64,000 nucleotides of DNA from Actinoplanes oryzae (GTDB lineage Bacteria > Actinomycetota > Actinomycetes > Mycobacteriales > Micromonosporaceae), in NCBI RefSeq assembly GCF_030757795.1, contig NZ_JAUQWH010000009.1, positions 35,020 to 99,019 on the forward strand, written 5' to 3'. Under the pieces are notes generated by a model that worked only from the letters and a program-made list of their open reading frames with translations, was not told the origin of the DNA and did no database searches. The translations under genes were made by a program, and so were the position numbers. Positions 52,168 through 60,654 of this stretch are shown one piece after another. The first letter of the stretch is position 1; each line of letters begins with the position of its first letter.

Positions 52168-53967
52168 TCACGCGTCCCCGACCTGCTCGGCCAGCTCCAG
52201 CCAGCTCTCCTCGACCTGGGCGCGCTCCGCCTGCACCGCCTTGAGCTGCGTGTCCAGCTCGATGATCCTGTCGTAGTCGCTGCCGTGCTCGGCCAGCTGC
52301 TCGTTGATCTTGACGATCCGGTCCTCGAGCTTGCCGAGCTGCCGCTCCAGCCGGGTCAGGTCCTTCTTCGCCGTCCGCAGCTCGGCCGCGGACATCCCGG
52401 GCGCGGGCGCCGCGGCGGGCGCCTGGTCGAAGAGCGCCGGCGACGACCGGTGCACCCCCGCGGCCCGGGTCAGGTACTCGTCGATGCCGCCGGGAAGATG
52501 CACCAGCCGGCCGTCGCCGAGCATCCCGTACGCCGTGTCGGTCACCCGCTCGACCAGATAGCGGTCGTGGCTGGCGACGATCATCGTGCCCGGCCAGGAG
52601 TCGAGCAGGTCCTCGAGCGAGGCCAGGGTGTCGGTGTCCAGGTCGTTCGTCGGCTCGTCGAGCAGCAGCACGTTGGGCTCGGTGGCGAGCAGGCGCAGCA
52701 GCTGCAGCCGCCGGCGCTCCCCACCGGACAGGTCGCTGACCGGCGTCCAGATGCGGTTGTCGGTGAAGCCGAACACCTCGGCGAGCTGGCCCGCGGAGAG
52801 CTCCCGGTCGCCGAGCTTGACCCGCTTGGCGACCTCCTCCACGGCCTCCAGCAGCCGCAGGTGCCCCGGCAGCTCCTTGAGCTCCTGCGACAGGAACGCC
52901 GGCTTGACCGTCGACCCCGTCACCAGCCGGCCGCCGTCCGGCGTGGTGACCCCGGCGAGCAGCCGCAGCAGCGTGGTCTTGCCGGCCCCGTTGGCGCCCA
53001 GGATCGCGATCCGGTCGCCGGGCCCGACCTGCCACGTGAGGCCGGCGAGGATCGTCTTGTCGCCGGCGCGCAGGGTGACGTCCTCCAGGTCGTACACCTG
53101 CTTGCCCAGCCGGGTCGTGGCGAGGCGCTGCAGGCTGACCGTGTCGCGCACCGGGGGCACGTCGGCGATGAGCGCGTTGGCGGCGTCGATGCGGAACTGC
53201 GGCTTCGACGTGCGCGCGGGCGGGCCGCGGCGCAGCCACGCGATCTCCTTGCGGAGCAGGTTCTGCCGGCGGGCCTCGACGGCGGCGGCCACGCGGAGCC
53301 GCTCGGCGCGGGCGAGGGTCCAGGCCGCATAGCCCCCCTCGTACGCGTACACCTGCTGGTCGACGACTTCCCAGGTGAGCGTGCACACGGCGTCGAGGAA
53401 CCAGCGGTCGTGCGTCACGACGACGAGCGCGCCACGCCGGCCGAGCAGGTAGCGGGCGAGCCAGTCGACGCCGGCGACGTCGAGGTGGTTCGTCGGCTCG
53501 TCGAGGATGAGCAGGTCGGACTCGCGCACGAGCAGGGCGGCCAGGGCCACCCGGCGGCGCTCACCGCCGGACATCGGCCCCACCGGCGTGTCGAGGCCCA
53601 GGTGGGCCATGCCGAGCCCGTCGAGGATCTCGCGGACGCCGGCGTCCCCGGCCCACTCGTGCTCGGCGCCCATGCCCTCGGCGAGCCACGCGGTGCCCAG
53701 CACCACGTCGCGCACGGTGGCCTCGGCGGCGAGCGAGAAGGTCTGCGGCAGGGCGGCGACGCGCAGGTCACGCCGGTGGGTGACCCGGCCGGAGTCGGGC
53801 TCCTCCAGCTTCGCGAGCATCCTGAGCAGCGTCGACTTGCCGGCGCCGTTGAGGCCGACGATGCCGACCCGGGCGTCGTCGTCGAGTCCGAGGGAGACGT
53901 CGGTGAGCAGTTGGCCGGCAGCGCCGTACCCCTTGTTCACCCGGTCGAGATTCACAATGTTGGCCAC
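52168..53967 (-). CDS. ABC-F family ATPase
   Basis: A 599-aa soluble ATPase with two ABC domains and no membrane part. Walker A motifs are GLNGAGKST and GANGAGKTT, and signatures are MSGGERRRVAL and LSGGERRRLQL. LLILDEPTNHLD and LLLDEPTNDLD are typical ABC-F Walker B segments. The inter-domain linker is rather short and basic. A C-terminal coiled coil (about 535-599, RLERQLGKLEDRIVKINEQL) is like that of Uup. ABC-F proteins act on the ribosome, in translation rescue, DNA-related roles or antibiotic protection. This chromosomal Uup-like form is usually housekeeping. It lies 24 bases after ispE. Confidence 0.9.
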   Translation of the reverse strand: MANIVNLDRVNKGYGAAGQLLTDVSLGLDDDARVGIVGLNGAGKSTLLRMLAKLEEPDSGRVTHRRDLRVAALPQTFSLAAEATVRDVVLGTAWLAEGMGAEHEWAGDAGVREILDGLGMAHLGLDTPVGPMSGGERRRVALAALLVRESDLLILDEPTNHLDVAGVDWLARYLLGRRGALVVVTHDRWFLDAVCTLTWEVVDQQVYAYEGGYAAWTLARAERLRVAAAVEARRQNLLRKEIAWLRRGPPARTSKPQFRIDAANALIADVPPVRDTVSLQRLATTRLGKQVYDLEDVTLRAGDKTILAGLTWQVGPGDRIAILGANGAGKTTLLRLLAGVTTPDGGRLVTGSTVKPAFLSQELKELPGHLRLLEAVEEVAKRVKLGDRELSAGQLAEVFGFTDNRIWTPVSDLSGGERRRLQLLRLLATEPNVLLLDEPTNDLDTDTLASLEDLLDSWPGTMIVASHDRYLVERVTDTAYGMLGDGRLVHLPGGIDEYLTRAAGVHRSSPALFDQAPAAAPAPGMSAAELRTAKKDLTRLERQLGKLEDRIVKINEQLAEHGSDYDRIIELDTQLKAVQAERAQVEESWLELAEQVGDA

Positions 53968-53991
53968 GATGCCGTCCAGCCTAGAGCGGGG

Positions 53992-54939
53992 TCAGACCGC
54001 GCGGGCACCGGGCATGGGTCCACGGGCGGCCGTCGCCGTCCGGCACACCCCGGAGGCCGCCAGCTCCTGCGCCAGCTTCTCGGCGTGCGCGCCGTCGCGG
54101 GCGAGGAAGACACAGGTCGGCCCGGACCCCGACACGATCCCGGCGACCGCCCCGGCCGCCTGACCAGCCTTGAGTACGTCCGCCAGCCCCGGCCGCAACG
54201 ACAGGGCCGCCGCCTGCAGATCGTTCCCCAGCACCGCCCCGAGCACCTCGGGCCGCCGCTGCCGCAACGCCGTCATCAGGGCGTCCGAGCTCTCCAGCGG
54301 CGCCGGACCCCCGGGGGCGGCCCGCAGCCGGTCGAGCTCCCGATAGACCGCCGGCGTCGACAACCCGCCGTCCGCGAGCGCGACGACCCAGTGCCAGGTG
54401 ACCGGCCGGGCCAGGATCGGGCTGACCGCCTCGCCGTGCCCCGTGCCCAGCGCGGTGCCGCCGTGCAGCAGGAACGGCACGTCCGAGCCGAGCTCCGCCC
54501 CGATCTCCGCCAGCTCGTCCTTGGTGTAGCCGGTCCCCCAGAGCAGGTCGCAGGCGATCAGCGTGGCGGCGGCGTCGGCGCTGCCCCCGGCCAGCCCGCC
54601 CGCGAGCGGGATCGCCTTGCGCAGGTGCAGCCGGGCGTGGGCCGGCACCCGCGCCTTCCGGGCCAGCGCCCGCGCCGCCCGAATGATCAGATTGTCCTCG
54701 CCCAGCTCCAGCTCGCCGGCGCCCTCGCCCTCCATGGTGAGCGCCAGCGTGTCCCCGCGCCGGGCGGTCAGCTCGTCGAACAGGCTGATCGCGTGATAGA
54801 CGGTGTTCAGCTCATGAAACCCGTCGGAGCGCAGCGGCCCCACACCGAGATGCAGATTGATCTTCGCCGGCACCCGCACCCGCACGGGCCCGGCGAACCG
54901 CCGCGGCTTGTCGTCGTCCGGCCCCCACGCCTCCGTCAC
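53992..54939 (-). CDS. ispE: 4-diphosphocytidyl-2-C-methyl-D-erythritol kinase
   Basis: GHMP kinase of the methylerythritol phosphate route to isoprenoids. It is 315 aa. VRVPAKINLHLGVGPLRSDGFHELNTVY is the substrate end, IPLAGGLAGGSADAAATL the ATP loop, and IVSGSGPTCVFLA the third motif. ATG at 54939 overlaps the stop of the Uma2-family gene (ATGA). In most actinobacteria it follows rsmA directly; here one gene is inserted between them. Confidence 0.94.
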   Translation of the reverse strand: MTEAWGPDDDKPRRFAGPVRVRVPAKINLHLGVGPLRSDGFHELNTVYHAISLFDELTARRGDTLALTMEGEGAGELELGEDNLIIRAARALARKARVPAHARLHLRKAIPLAGGLAGGSADAAATLIACDLLWGTGYTKDELAEIGAELGSDVPFLLHGGTALGTGHGEAVSPILARPVTWHWVVALADGGLSTPAVYRELDRLRAAPGGPAPLESSDALMTALRQRRPEVLGAVLGNDLQAAALSLRPGLADVLKAGQAAGAVAGIVSGSGPTCVFLARDGAHAEKLAQELAASGVCRTATAARGPMPGARAV

Positions 54940-55517
54940 GGAGCGATGTCCCGCACCGGCAGCCGGATCTCGAACGGCACGCTCAGCACCAGCTCGTCCT
55001 CCACCCCGGCATCGGCCACCAGCTGGTAGGCCCCGTCGACCAGGTCATAGGCGAAGACGTGCAGCGGATCCTGCTCGATCCGCCAGAAGTGCGGAATGCC
55101 CACGGCGGCATATTCGACGGGCTTTTCGAGCCGATCGCGGCGTTTGGTGCTCTTGGAGACGATCTCGACCGCAATCACCACCTGGTCAGCCAGGAAGTAA
55201 TGGCTCTTGTCGCTGACAGGCTCCTTGAGGAGCACGACATCAGGCTCGAACGTGTCGCCGAGCCCGATGGCTACACCAACCGCGGTGAACGGCCTGAACC
55301 ACTCCGACGTGTTCTGCCGGAACCACATCCAAAGCAGATTGCCGATGTCCTGGTGACCACCCGTGGGGGAGGGAACCACGATAATTACTCCGTCCCGGAG
55401 CTCGACTCGGGGGGCGTCGTCGGGAAGCGCGAGTACGTGCTCGATCGTGTAGCGGCCCGTGCGCTGCATGATCGGGTCGGGGCTCCACATGCCGGGCGTG
55501 GTCGGCTCCGCGGTCAT
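54936..55517 (-). CDS. Uma2-family (DUF820) predicted restriction-endonuclease-fold protein
   Basis: A 193-aa protein of the Uma2/DUF820 family, PD-(D/E)xK fold. [23 protein letters not shown] is the family's N-terminal start, [11 protein letters not shown] carries the metal-binding Asp, and [14 protein letters not shown] holds the Glu and the basic residue. Expansions of this family are common in Streptomyces, Actinoplanes and cyanobacteria, with unknown function. It is stitched into the rsmA-ispE operon with ATGA overlaps at both ends, and its third-position GC is somewhat lower than that of its neighbours, suggesting later insertion. Confidence 0.85.
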   Translation of the reverse strand: MTAEPTTPGMWSPDPIMQRTGRYTIEHVLALPDDAPRVELRDGVIIVVPSPTGGHQDIGNLLWMWFRQNTSEWFRPFTAVGVAIGLGDTFEPDVVLLKEPVSDKSHYFLADQVVIAVEIVSKSTKRRDRLEKPVEYAAVGIPHFWRIEQDPLHVFAYDLVDGAYQLVADAGVEDELVLSVPFEIRLPVRDIAP

Positions 55518-56413
55518 GGGTTCGCCTCCTCGTGCTGCCTGCCGGACGGGGTCAGCGTACCGCCGTGGCCGAGCTTCGCGGCGGCAGCTGCGACGGCGGC
55601 GAACTGCCCGACGGTCAGGGACTCGCCCCGGGCCTGCGGGCTGATGCCCGCCGCCACCAGGATCTCCTCGGCCCGGGCGGCGCCTCCGGCCCAGCCGGCC
55701 AGGGCGGCCCGCAGCGTCTTGCGGCGCTGGGCGAAGGCCGCGTCGACGACGGTGAAGACGGCGGCGCGCGAGACCTCGGCGATCGGATCCCGGCGGGTGA
55801 AGGCCACGAGACCGGAGTCGACGTTGGGGACGGGCCAGAACACCGCCGGGGGTACGCGGCCCGCGGCGCGCGCCCCGGCGTACCAGGCGAGCTTGACGGA
55901 CGGGACGCCGTACACCTTCGAGCCGGGCCCGGCGGTCAGGCGGTCGGCGACCTCCTTCTGCACCATGACCAGGCCGCCGCGCAGGGTCGGCAGGGTGGCC
56001 AGCAGGTGCAGCACCACGGGCACGGCCACGTTGTAGGGCAGGTTGGCCACGAGCATGGTCGGCGCCGGGTCGAACTGCCCGGCCGTCACCTTGAGCGCGT
56101 CGCCCGGGTGCACGCTCAGGCGCGCCGCGTCCGTGCGCTCGGCGACCGTCCCGGGCAGCGCCGCCGCGAGCACCGGGTCGATCTCGACGGCGTGCACGTG
56201 GGCGGCGGCGCCGAGCAGCCCCAGGGTCAGCGAGCCGAGGCCCGGGCCGACCTCCAGCACCACGTCGTCGGCGCGCAGCTCGGCGGCCGCGACGATGCGC
56301 CGGATGGTGTTGGGGTCGTGCAGGAAGTTCTGGCCGAGCTTCTTCGTGGGCGCGACCCCGAGGCGGGCGGCCAGCTCCCGGATCTCCGCCGGGCCGAGAA
56401 GTGCATCAGCCAT
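55514..56413 (-). CDS. rsmA: 16S rRNA dimethyladenosine transferase (KsgA)
   Basis: Dimethylates two adjacent adenosines near the 3' end of 16S rRNA during small-subunit assembly. It is 299 aa. [16 protein letters not shown] is the family start, [11 protein letters not shown] the SAM loop, HAVEIDP the acidic motif and [10 protein letters not shown] the catalytic NLPY. ATG at 56413 precedes the conserved [16 protein letters not shown]. The frame is open upstream, but that part overlaps a plus-strand gene. Confidence 0.95.
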   Translation of the reverse strand: MADALLGPAEIRELAARLGVAPTKKLGQNFLHDPNTIRRIVAAAELRADDVVLEVGPGLGSLTLGLLGAAAHVHAVEIDPVLAAALPGTVAERTDAARLSVHPGDALKVTAGQFDPAPTMLVANLPYNVAVPVVLHLLATLPTLRGGLVMVQKEVADRLTAGPGSKVYGVPSVKLAWYAGARAAGRVPPAVFWPVPNVDSGLVAFTRRDPIAEVSRAAVFTVVDAAFAQRRKTLRAALAGWAGGAARAEEILVAAGISPQARGESLTVGQFAAVAAAAAKLGHGGTLTPSGRQHEEANP

Positions 56414-56530
56414 GACGCCACAGCCTACGGCGCCGCGTCGGCCACGACGCGACAGGCCACGGCGTCCGGAAAGCCCGGCCTGCGCAGGAGGGACAGCAGG
56501 GGGTGGCACGGGCAGAGTAGAACGAACCCC

Positions 56531-56953
56531 ATGACCGAGCTGCTCGAGCTGCGGGGTGTGGTCGAGGCATCGCCCGACGAGGTGGCCGCCGTGCTGCTCG
56601 ACGCGCGGCCCGGGGGCAGGTCGCCGATCGCGGCCACCGGCACCGCGCGGCCGCAGCGGGGTGACGAGTTCACCGTCACCCGCGACGGCAGCGTGCTGAC
56701 CGTCACCATCGACCGGGCGGCCCGGTCGATCGCTCAGCAGGGCGAGTGGTGGTACCGCGGCGTGACCAGCGTCGAGCCGGAGACGCGCGGCTCGCTGGTC
56801 GTCCACCGCATCTTCAACGTGGCGTCGGGCAACCGCTGGGCGGTCCGCTTCGTGTCGCGCGGGCCGATCAACGCCGCCCCGACGACGTTCACCAAGCTGC
56901 TGAGCGGCCTCGGCGACCAGCTCGACTGCGCGGCGTACCTGCTCCCGCACTGA
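56531..56953 (+). CDS. Hypothetical protein, possibly SRPBCC-like
   Basis: A 140-aa cytoplasmic protein on the opposite strand to the housekeeping operon. [24 protein letters not shown], then alternating strands and a final helix ([15 protein letters not shown]), recall the START/SRPBCC fold, but this is only an impression. The ribosome-binding site is weak. It ends 12 bases before the convergent tatD stop. Confidence 0.6.
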   Translation: MTELLELRGVVEASPDEVAAVLLDARPGGRSPIAATGTARPQRGDEFTVTRDGSVLTVTIDRAARSIAQQGEWWYRGVTSVEPETRGSLVVHRIFNVASGNRWAVRFVSRGPINAAPTTFTKLLSGLGDQLDCAAYLLPH

Positions 56954-56965
56954 GCCGGGCGGCCG

Positions 56966-57856
56966 TCAGGACCAGGGGCCGAAGACCCGCTCACCGGTGG
57001 CGGAGATTGTCGCGCAGAGCTCGTCGAGGTCGCGGCCGGTCGTGGCGGCCAGCGCCCGCATGGTGACGGGGATCAGGTACGACGCGTTGGGCCGTCCCCG
57101 CAGCGGCGCGGGCGTCAGGTACGGCGCGTCCGTCTCCACGAGCATCTGCGCGGACGGTGTGACCTTGGCCGCCTCCCGTAGGGTGCCGGCGCTGCCGAAG
57201 GTGACCGTGCCGGCGAAGGACAGCAGGTAGCCCCGCCGCACGCACTCGGCCGCGAACTCGGCGTCGCCGGAGAAGCAGTGCAGGACGACGACGTCCGGGG
57301 CGCCCTCCTCGTCGAGGACGCGCAGGACGTCCTGGTGGGCCTCGCGGTCGTGGATGATGAGCGGCTTGCCGTAGCGCTTGGCGATCGCGATGTGCGCCCG
57401 GAAGCTGTGCTCCTGCGCTGCACGGCCGTCCTCGCCCGTGCGGAAGGTGTCGAGGCCGGTCTCCCCCAGCCCGCGCACCCTCGGCTCGGCGGCCAGGGCC
57501 TCGATCTCGCGCAACGCCTCGTCGAGGCCGGCCAGGCGCGGCGCCTCGTTCGGGTGCAGGGCCACAGCCGCCAGTACGGCCGGATGCCGCGCGGCCAGCG
57601 CGGCGCCCCACCGCGACGAGGCGACGTCGACGCCCACCTGCATCAGACGGTCCACACCGGACCGGGCGGCGGCGGCGATCAGGGCTTCGACCGGGTCCTC
57701 GGCGTCCCCGGGCACGCCGGCCTCGTGAATCGTGATGTCGAGGTGGGTGTGGCTGTCGAAGACCGGCACGGCCAGCGGCTCGGGTGCGGGCGGGAACTCC
57801 CCGGACCGGCGGGCCGCCTTGGCCGCGCGCTTCGCGGAAGGCTGTTCGGTGTTCAT
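56966..57856 (-). CDS. tatD: TatD-family metal-dependent deoxyribonuclease
   Basis: A 296-aa TIM-barrel hydrolase with nuclease activity in characterised relatives. Metal ligands are visible: His36 and His38 in DSHTHLD, the Glu of RGLGETGLD, His in IIHDREAHQD, His in LHCFSG, and Asp in VETDAPYLTP. ATG at 57856 follows GAGG; an upstream TTG is less likely. The basic N-terminus (SAKRAAKAARRSG) is an actinobacterial addition. It belongs with metG and rsmA, but here plus-strand genes separate it from both. Confidence 0.92.
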   Translation of the reverse strand: MNTEQPSAKRAAKAARRSGEFPPAPEPLAVPVFDSHTHLDITIHEAGVPGDAEDPVEALIAAAARSGVDRLMQVGVDVASSRWGAALAARHPAVLAAVALHPNEAPRLAGLDEALREIEALAAEPRVRGLGETGLDTFRTGEDGRAAQEHSFRAHIAIAKRYGKPLIIHDREAHQDVLRVLDEEGAPDVVVLHCFSGDAEFAAECVRRGYLLSFAGTVTFGSAGTLREAAKVTPSAQMLVETDAPYLTPAPLRGRPNASYLIPVTMRALAATTGRDLDELCATISATGERVFGPWS

Positions 57857-57959
57857 CGCCCTCAAGGATCACACATCGGACCATGAGAAATTCTTCACAA
57901 GCAACGCGAGTAACCTTCCGTTAACCCTGGGTCCACCAGCTACCACTAGGTTGCTGCGG

Positions 57960-58994
57960 GTGACCGTGACCGGGGATGCCCAGGTGGACGTCGATCCACT
58001 GGAGCCACCGCTGATGGCACCACTACGCCGCGACTTCTCCTGGGCACGGGTCCAGGAGATGAGCCAGTCCGCCGGGCACCAGCAGGATCCGGTGCTGCAG
58101 GGAATCCGGGCCACCGCCGCCGTACGCCGCGGCACCCGCATGATGAAGCTGCTCTCCGCTGCCCAGCTCGCCGGGCACCTGGCCGGCTGGCTGCCGTACG
58201 GCTTCTGTTATCGCGCCTGCGACATCGCCCACCTGCGGACGCCCGACGAGCTCGCGATCCTCCGCACGGACGGCGTGCCCGAGGGCGATTCCGTCGCCTA
58301 CGCCCTGCGCTGGCGCGCCACCGACCCCAGCGACTTCGAGATCCCGATGGGCTCGACGCAGGCCGGCCTCGCCGCGCTCCCCGCACACTCCCGGGTCGGC
58401 TCGATGGTGCTCGGCACCGGCTTCACGCCCAGCACCGACGACCTGATCCCGGAGTTCGTCACCGCGGGCTTCGCCGACCTGCCCACGCCCGCCAACGCCC
58501 AGCTGATCGCCTATCCGGGCACCGGCGACGAGGTGGTCCTCTACACCTATCAGCCGGAGCAGCACGGCTGGCTGCGGCTGGCCGGTCCCCGCTGGCGGCA
58601 CCTGCTCGAGGGCATCCCGGGCGTCAGTCCCGACCGCGAGTACGTCCCGTGCACCGACGCCGGCGCCGCCCGGCTGATCGGCCGGATCAAGGAGCACGAG
58701 TACCAGGCCGTCGCCGACCCGCCCGCCGAGTTCCGCGTGCGGGCGCTGACCCGGGCCGCCCGCTACCCCGTGGAGACGCTGGCCCGCCGGGCCGAGCTGG
58801 CCCGCTGGCGCACGGTCCCGGCCTGGGTGCTGCAGCGCGACGACAACTGGGCGCGGCTCCGGCTGACCCATCCGGACGTGGACTCGATCGCCGCGGTGGG
58901 CGCCCGCTGCTACGAGCGCGGGGTGTACGAGGTGTGGGCTCCGGTGCGCGAGCTGGCCGACCACCACATCTCCGAGCTGGCGTACCAGATCTGA
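57960..58994 (+). CDS. Hypothetical protein
   Basis: A 344-aa soluble protein I do not recognise. It has no signal peptide or membrane segments. Recognisable stretches include LMAPLRRDFSWARVQEM, a central MVLGTGFTPSTDDLIPEF and a C-terminal AVGARCYERGVYEVWAPV. The start is uncertain: GTG at 57960, GTG at 57966, or ATG at 58014, where the predicted fold seems to begin. A strong terminator follows 14 bases after the stop. It is antisense to and inserted within the usual metG-tatD order. Confidence 0.65.
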   Translation: MTVTGDAQVDVDPLEPPLMAPLRRDFSWARVQEMSQSAGHQQDPVLQGIRATAAVRRGTRMMKLLSAAQLAGHLAGWLPYGFCYRACDIAHLRTPDELAILRTDGVPEGDSVAYALRWRATDPSDFEIPMGSTQAGLAALPAHSRVGSMVLGTGFTPSTDDLIPEFVTAGFADLPTPANAQLIAYPGTGDEVVLYTYQPEQHGWLRLAGPRWRHLLEGIPGVSPDREYVPCTDAGAARLIGRIKEHEYQAVADPPAEFRVRALTRAARYPVETLARRAELARWRTVPAWVLQRDDNWARLRLTHPDVDSIAAVGARCYERGVYEVWAPVRELADHHISELAYQI

Positions 58995-59007
58995 GCGGGA
59001 ACACGAG

Positions 59008-59034
59008 AAAGGCCCGGCGAGTGCCGGGCCTTTT
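59008..59034 (+). terminator. Rho-independent terminator, probably bidirectional
   Basis: AAAGGCCCGGC, loop GAGT, and GCCGGGCCTTT form an 11-pair stem ending in TTTT on the plus strand. The reverse reading also ends in a T-rich stretch (CCTTTCTCG). It therefore serves the plus-strand gene ending at 58994 and the minus-strand gene ending at 59055. Confidence 0.9.
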
Positions 59035-59054
59035 CCGTTACCTCCGGTCGTACG

Positions 59055-60371
59055 TCACGCCTTGCTGATCTTGCCCTTGACCGACGACCACTTGCTCTGG
59101 TGGTCCGCCCAGTCCCAGGTGATCGCGTCGACGTAGATCGTGCCGCCCTTCGGCAGGCTGCTCAGCTTGACCGACCACTTGCCCTTGCTCGGCTTGATCG
59201 TGAGGCCGGCGCAGTTGTTGTACTCGTCCTGCGTGTACACCCGCTTCCACTTCTTCTGCGGGGTGTAGCAGTAGACCTTGCTGCCGACGATCCGGCTGAC
59301 CCACACGTAGACGTACGGCGTGCCGGAGCCCTTGTCGCTGACGGTGCCCTTGACGGTCCGCCACGCCTTGGCGCTGGTCGACTTCGCGGGCTTGGTGACC
59401 TTGACGGTCGGCTTCCACGAGTCGGTCTTGACGTTGATCTGCGTCACGTACAGCGCCGACGACGCGCCGTACTTGTTGTAGAACGTGGCCCGGACGGTGA
59501 CCTTGCCCTTGATCAGGCCGCCGTTGAGACGGTGGTAGTAGATGCCGGAGAACGACTGGTTCTTGCCGGCGATCCAGTTCTTGTAGCCATCGCCCCAGTC
59601 GAACCAGATCTTCGTGGTCCCCGCCGGCACGCCGGTCAGCTTCCAGGTGATCTTCTGACCCGGCCACACGCTGTACGCGCTCGGCTTCCACGAACCCGGC
59701 TTGGTGACCTTGAGCGTCTTGCTGTACGAGTTCGCGTTCCCGGCCTTGTCCGTGATCGTGAACTTGATCGTGTAGGTCTTGGCGACCGTGTACTGCTTGT
59801 TGATCGGCGCCTGGCCCGGCTTGAGCGTGCTCGAGGTGCCGTCGCCCCAGCTGACGACGCGCTTGACGTCGGCGACCGGGTTGTCGTCCTTGATGGTGCC
59901 CTGGGCCAGGGCGACACGCTGGCCCATCCAGATGGCGCTGGTGTTCAGCGTGAACGAGCCGGTCGGCTTCTGGGTGTCCGGCGCGGGCGTCGGCGTCGTC
60001 GGGTCCTCCGACGGCGGCGTGCTCGGGTCCTCGGACGGCGGCGGCGTGGTCTCGGACGGCGAGGTGCTCGGGTCCGGCGTCTGGCTGGTCGGCGGGTCGC
60101 CCGGCACGGGCTCGCTGGGCACCGGCGAGGTCGGCTCGTCGGACGGCTCCGGCGACGAGGCCGGGTCGGACGGCTCCGGCGTCGGGGTCTCGGTGGTCGG
60201 CGGCGGGCTGGTCGGGTCGCTCGGCGTCGGGTCGTCGGCGAGGATCGAGGCCACGTCGGTGGCCGAGTCCCGCTCGTCGGCGAAGGCCGGCGTGCCGACG
60301 GCGAGGCCGCCGGCCAGCAGAGCGCCGCTGACCACCACGGCCAGCAACGGGCGCTTCAGTCGTGCGTTCAA
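59055..60371 (-). CDS. Secreted PKD-domain protein with Pro/Ser/Thr-rich stalk
   Basis: A 438-aa exported protein. A signal peptide (1-31, ending AFA) is followed by a stalk at about 47-135 of PSDPTSPPP-like repeats, likely extended and glycosylated across the cell wall. Residues about 136-220 form a PKD-like beta domain (VVSWGDGTSSTL, then TYTIKFTITDKAGN). A second such domain follows (about 225-310, IWFDWGDGYKNW). The last, Lys/Trp/Tyr-rich part (about 315-438) has two Cys that could bridge. It lacks a sortase motif and enzymatic residues, so adhesion or wall binding is likely. Confidence 0.8.
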   Translation of the reverse strand: MNARLKRPLLAVVVSGALLAGGLAVGTPAFADERDSATDVASILADDPTPSDPTSPPPTTETPTPEPSDPASSPEPSDEPTSPVPSEPVPGDPPTSQTPDPSTSPSETTPPPSEDPSTPPSEDPTTPTPAPDTQKPTGSFTLNTSAIWMGQRVALAQGTIKDDNPVADVKRVVSWGDGTSSTLKPGQAPINKQYTVAKTYTIKFTITDKAGNANSYSKTLKVTKPGSWKPSAYSVWPGQKITWKLTGVPAGTTKIWFDWGDGYKNWIAGKNQSFSGIYYHRLNGGLIKGKVTVRATFYNKYGASSALYVTQINVKTDSWKPTVKVTKPAKSTSAKAWRTVKGTVSDKGSGTPYVYVWVSRIVGSKVYCYTPQKKWKRVYTQDEYNNCAGLTIKPSKGKWSVKLSSLPKGGTIYVDAITWDWADHQSKWSSVKGKISKA

Positions 60372-60654
60372 GGAAACTCCTTCGTGAGGGGTGACCTTGG
60401 ACGGTGGAAACGCCTCAATCGGTCAGGGCGGACGAAACGCACCCGTACCGATGAAACGCAACCGTTCCCCCGTGGTCGGCGCTGAAAGTACTAGATCCGA
60501 GCCACCCTCATCAATCCCGTTCCGGCGCGCCCACGACGAAGCCCGCCGGCGCCTTCCTGGCACCGGCGGGCTGACGTGCGTAAATACCCGGGCACTGCAC
60601 AGCGTGTCCACAGAAACCAGCCGTTCGGCTGAGTCCGGGCCGCCGTGCGGAGGA
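60372..60654. other. Leader region of the PKD protein and end of metG
   Basis: The 283 bases hold the metG terminator hairpin (60541-60571) and then about 170 bases of leader for the minus-strand secreted-protein gene. On that strand the leader contains GCGCCGACCACGGGGGAACG and two copies of GCGTTTC(A/G)TC. The stretch could fold, but I cannot match it firmly to a known riboswitch. Confidence 0.3.
60541..60571 (-). terminator. Terminator hairpin of metG
   Basis: GCCCGCCGG and CCGGCGGGC pair, with GCC/GGC continuing after one mismatch and a TTCCT loop. It stands 83 bases past the metG stop. The T-run on the minus strand is poor, so efficiency is unknown. Confidence 0.6.
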
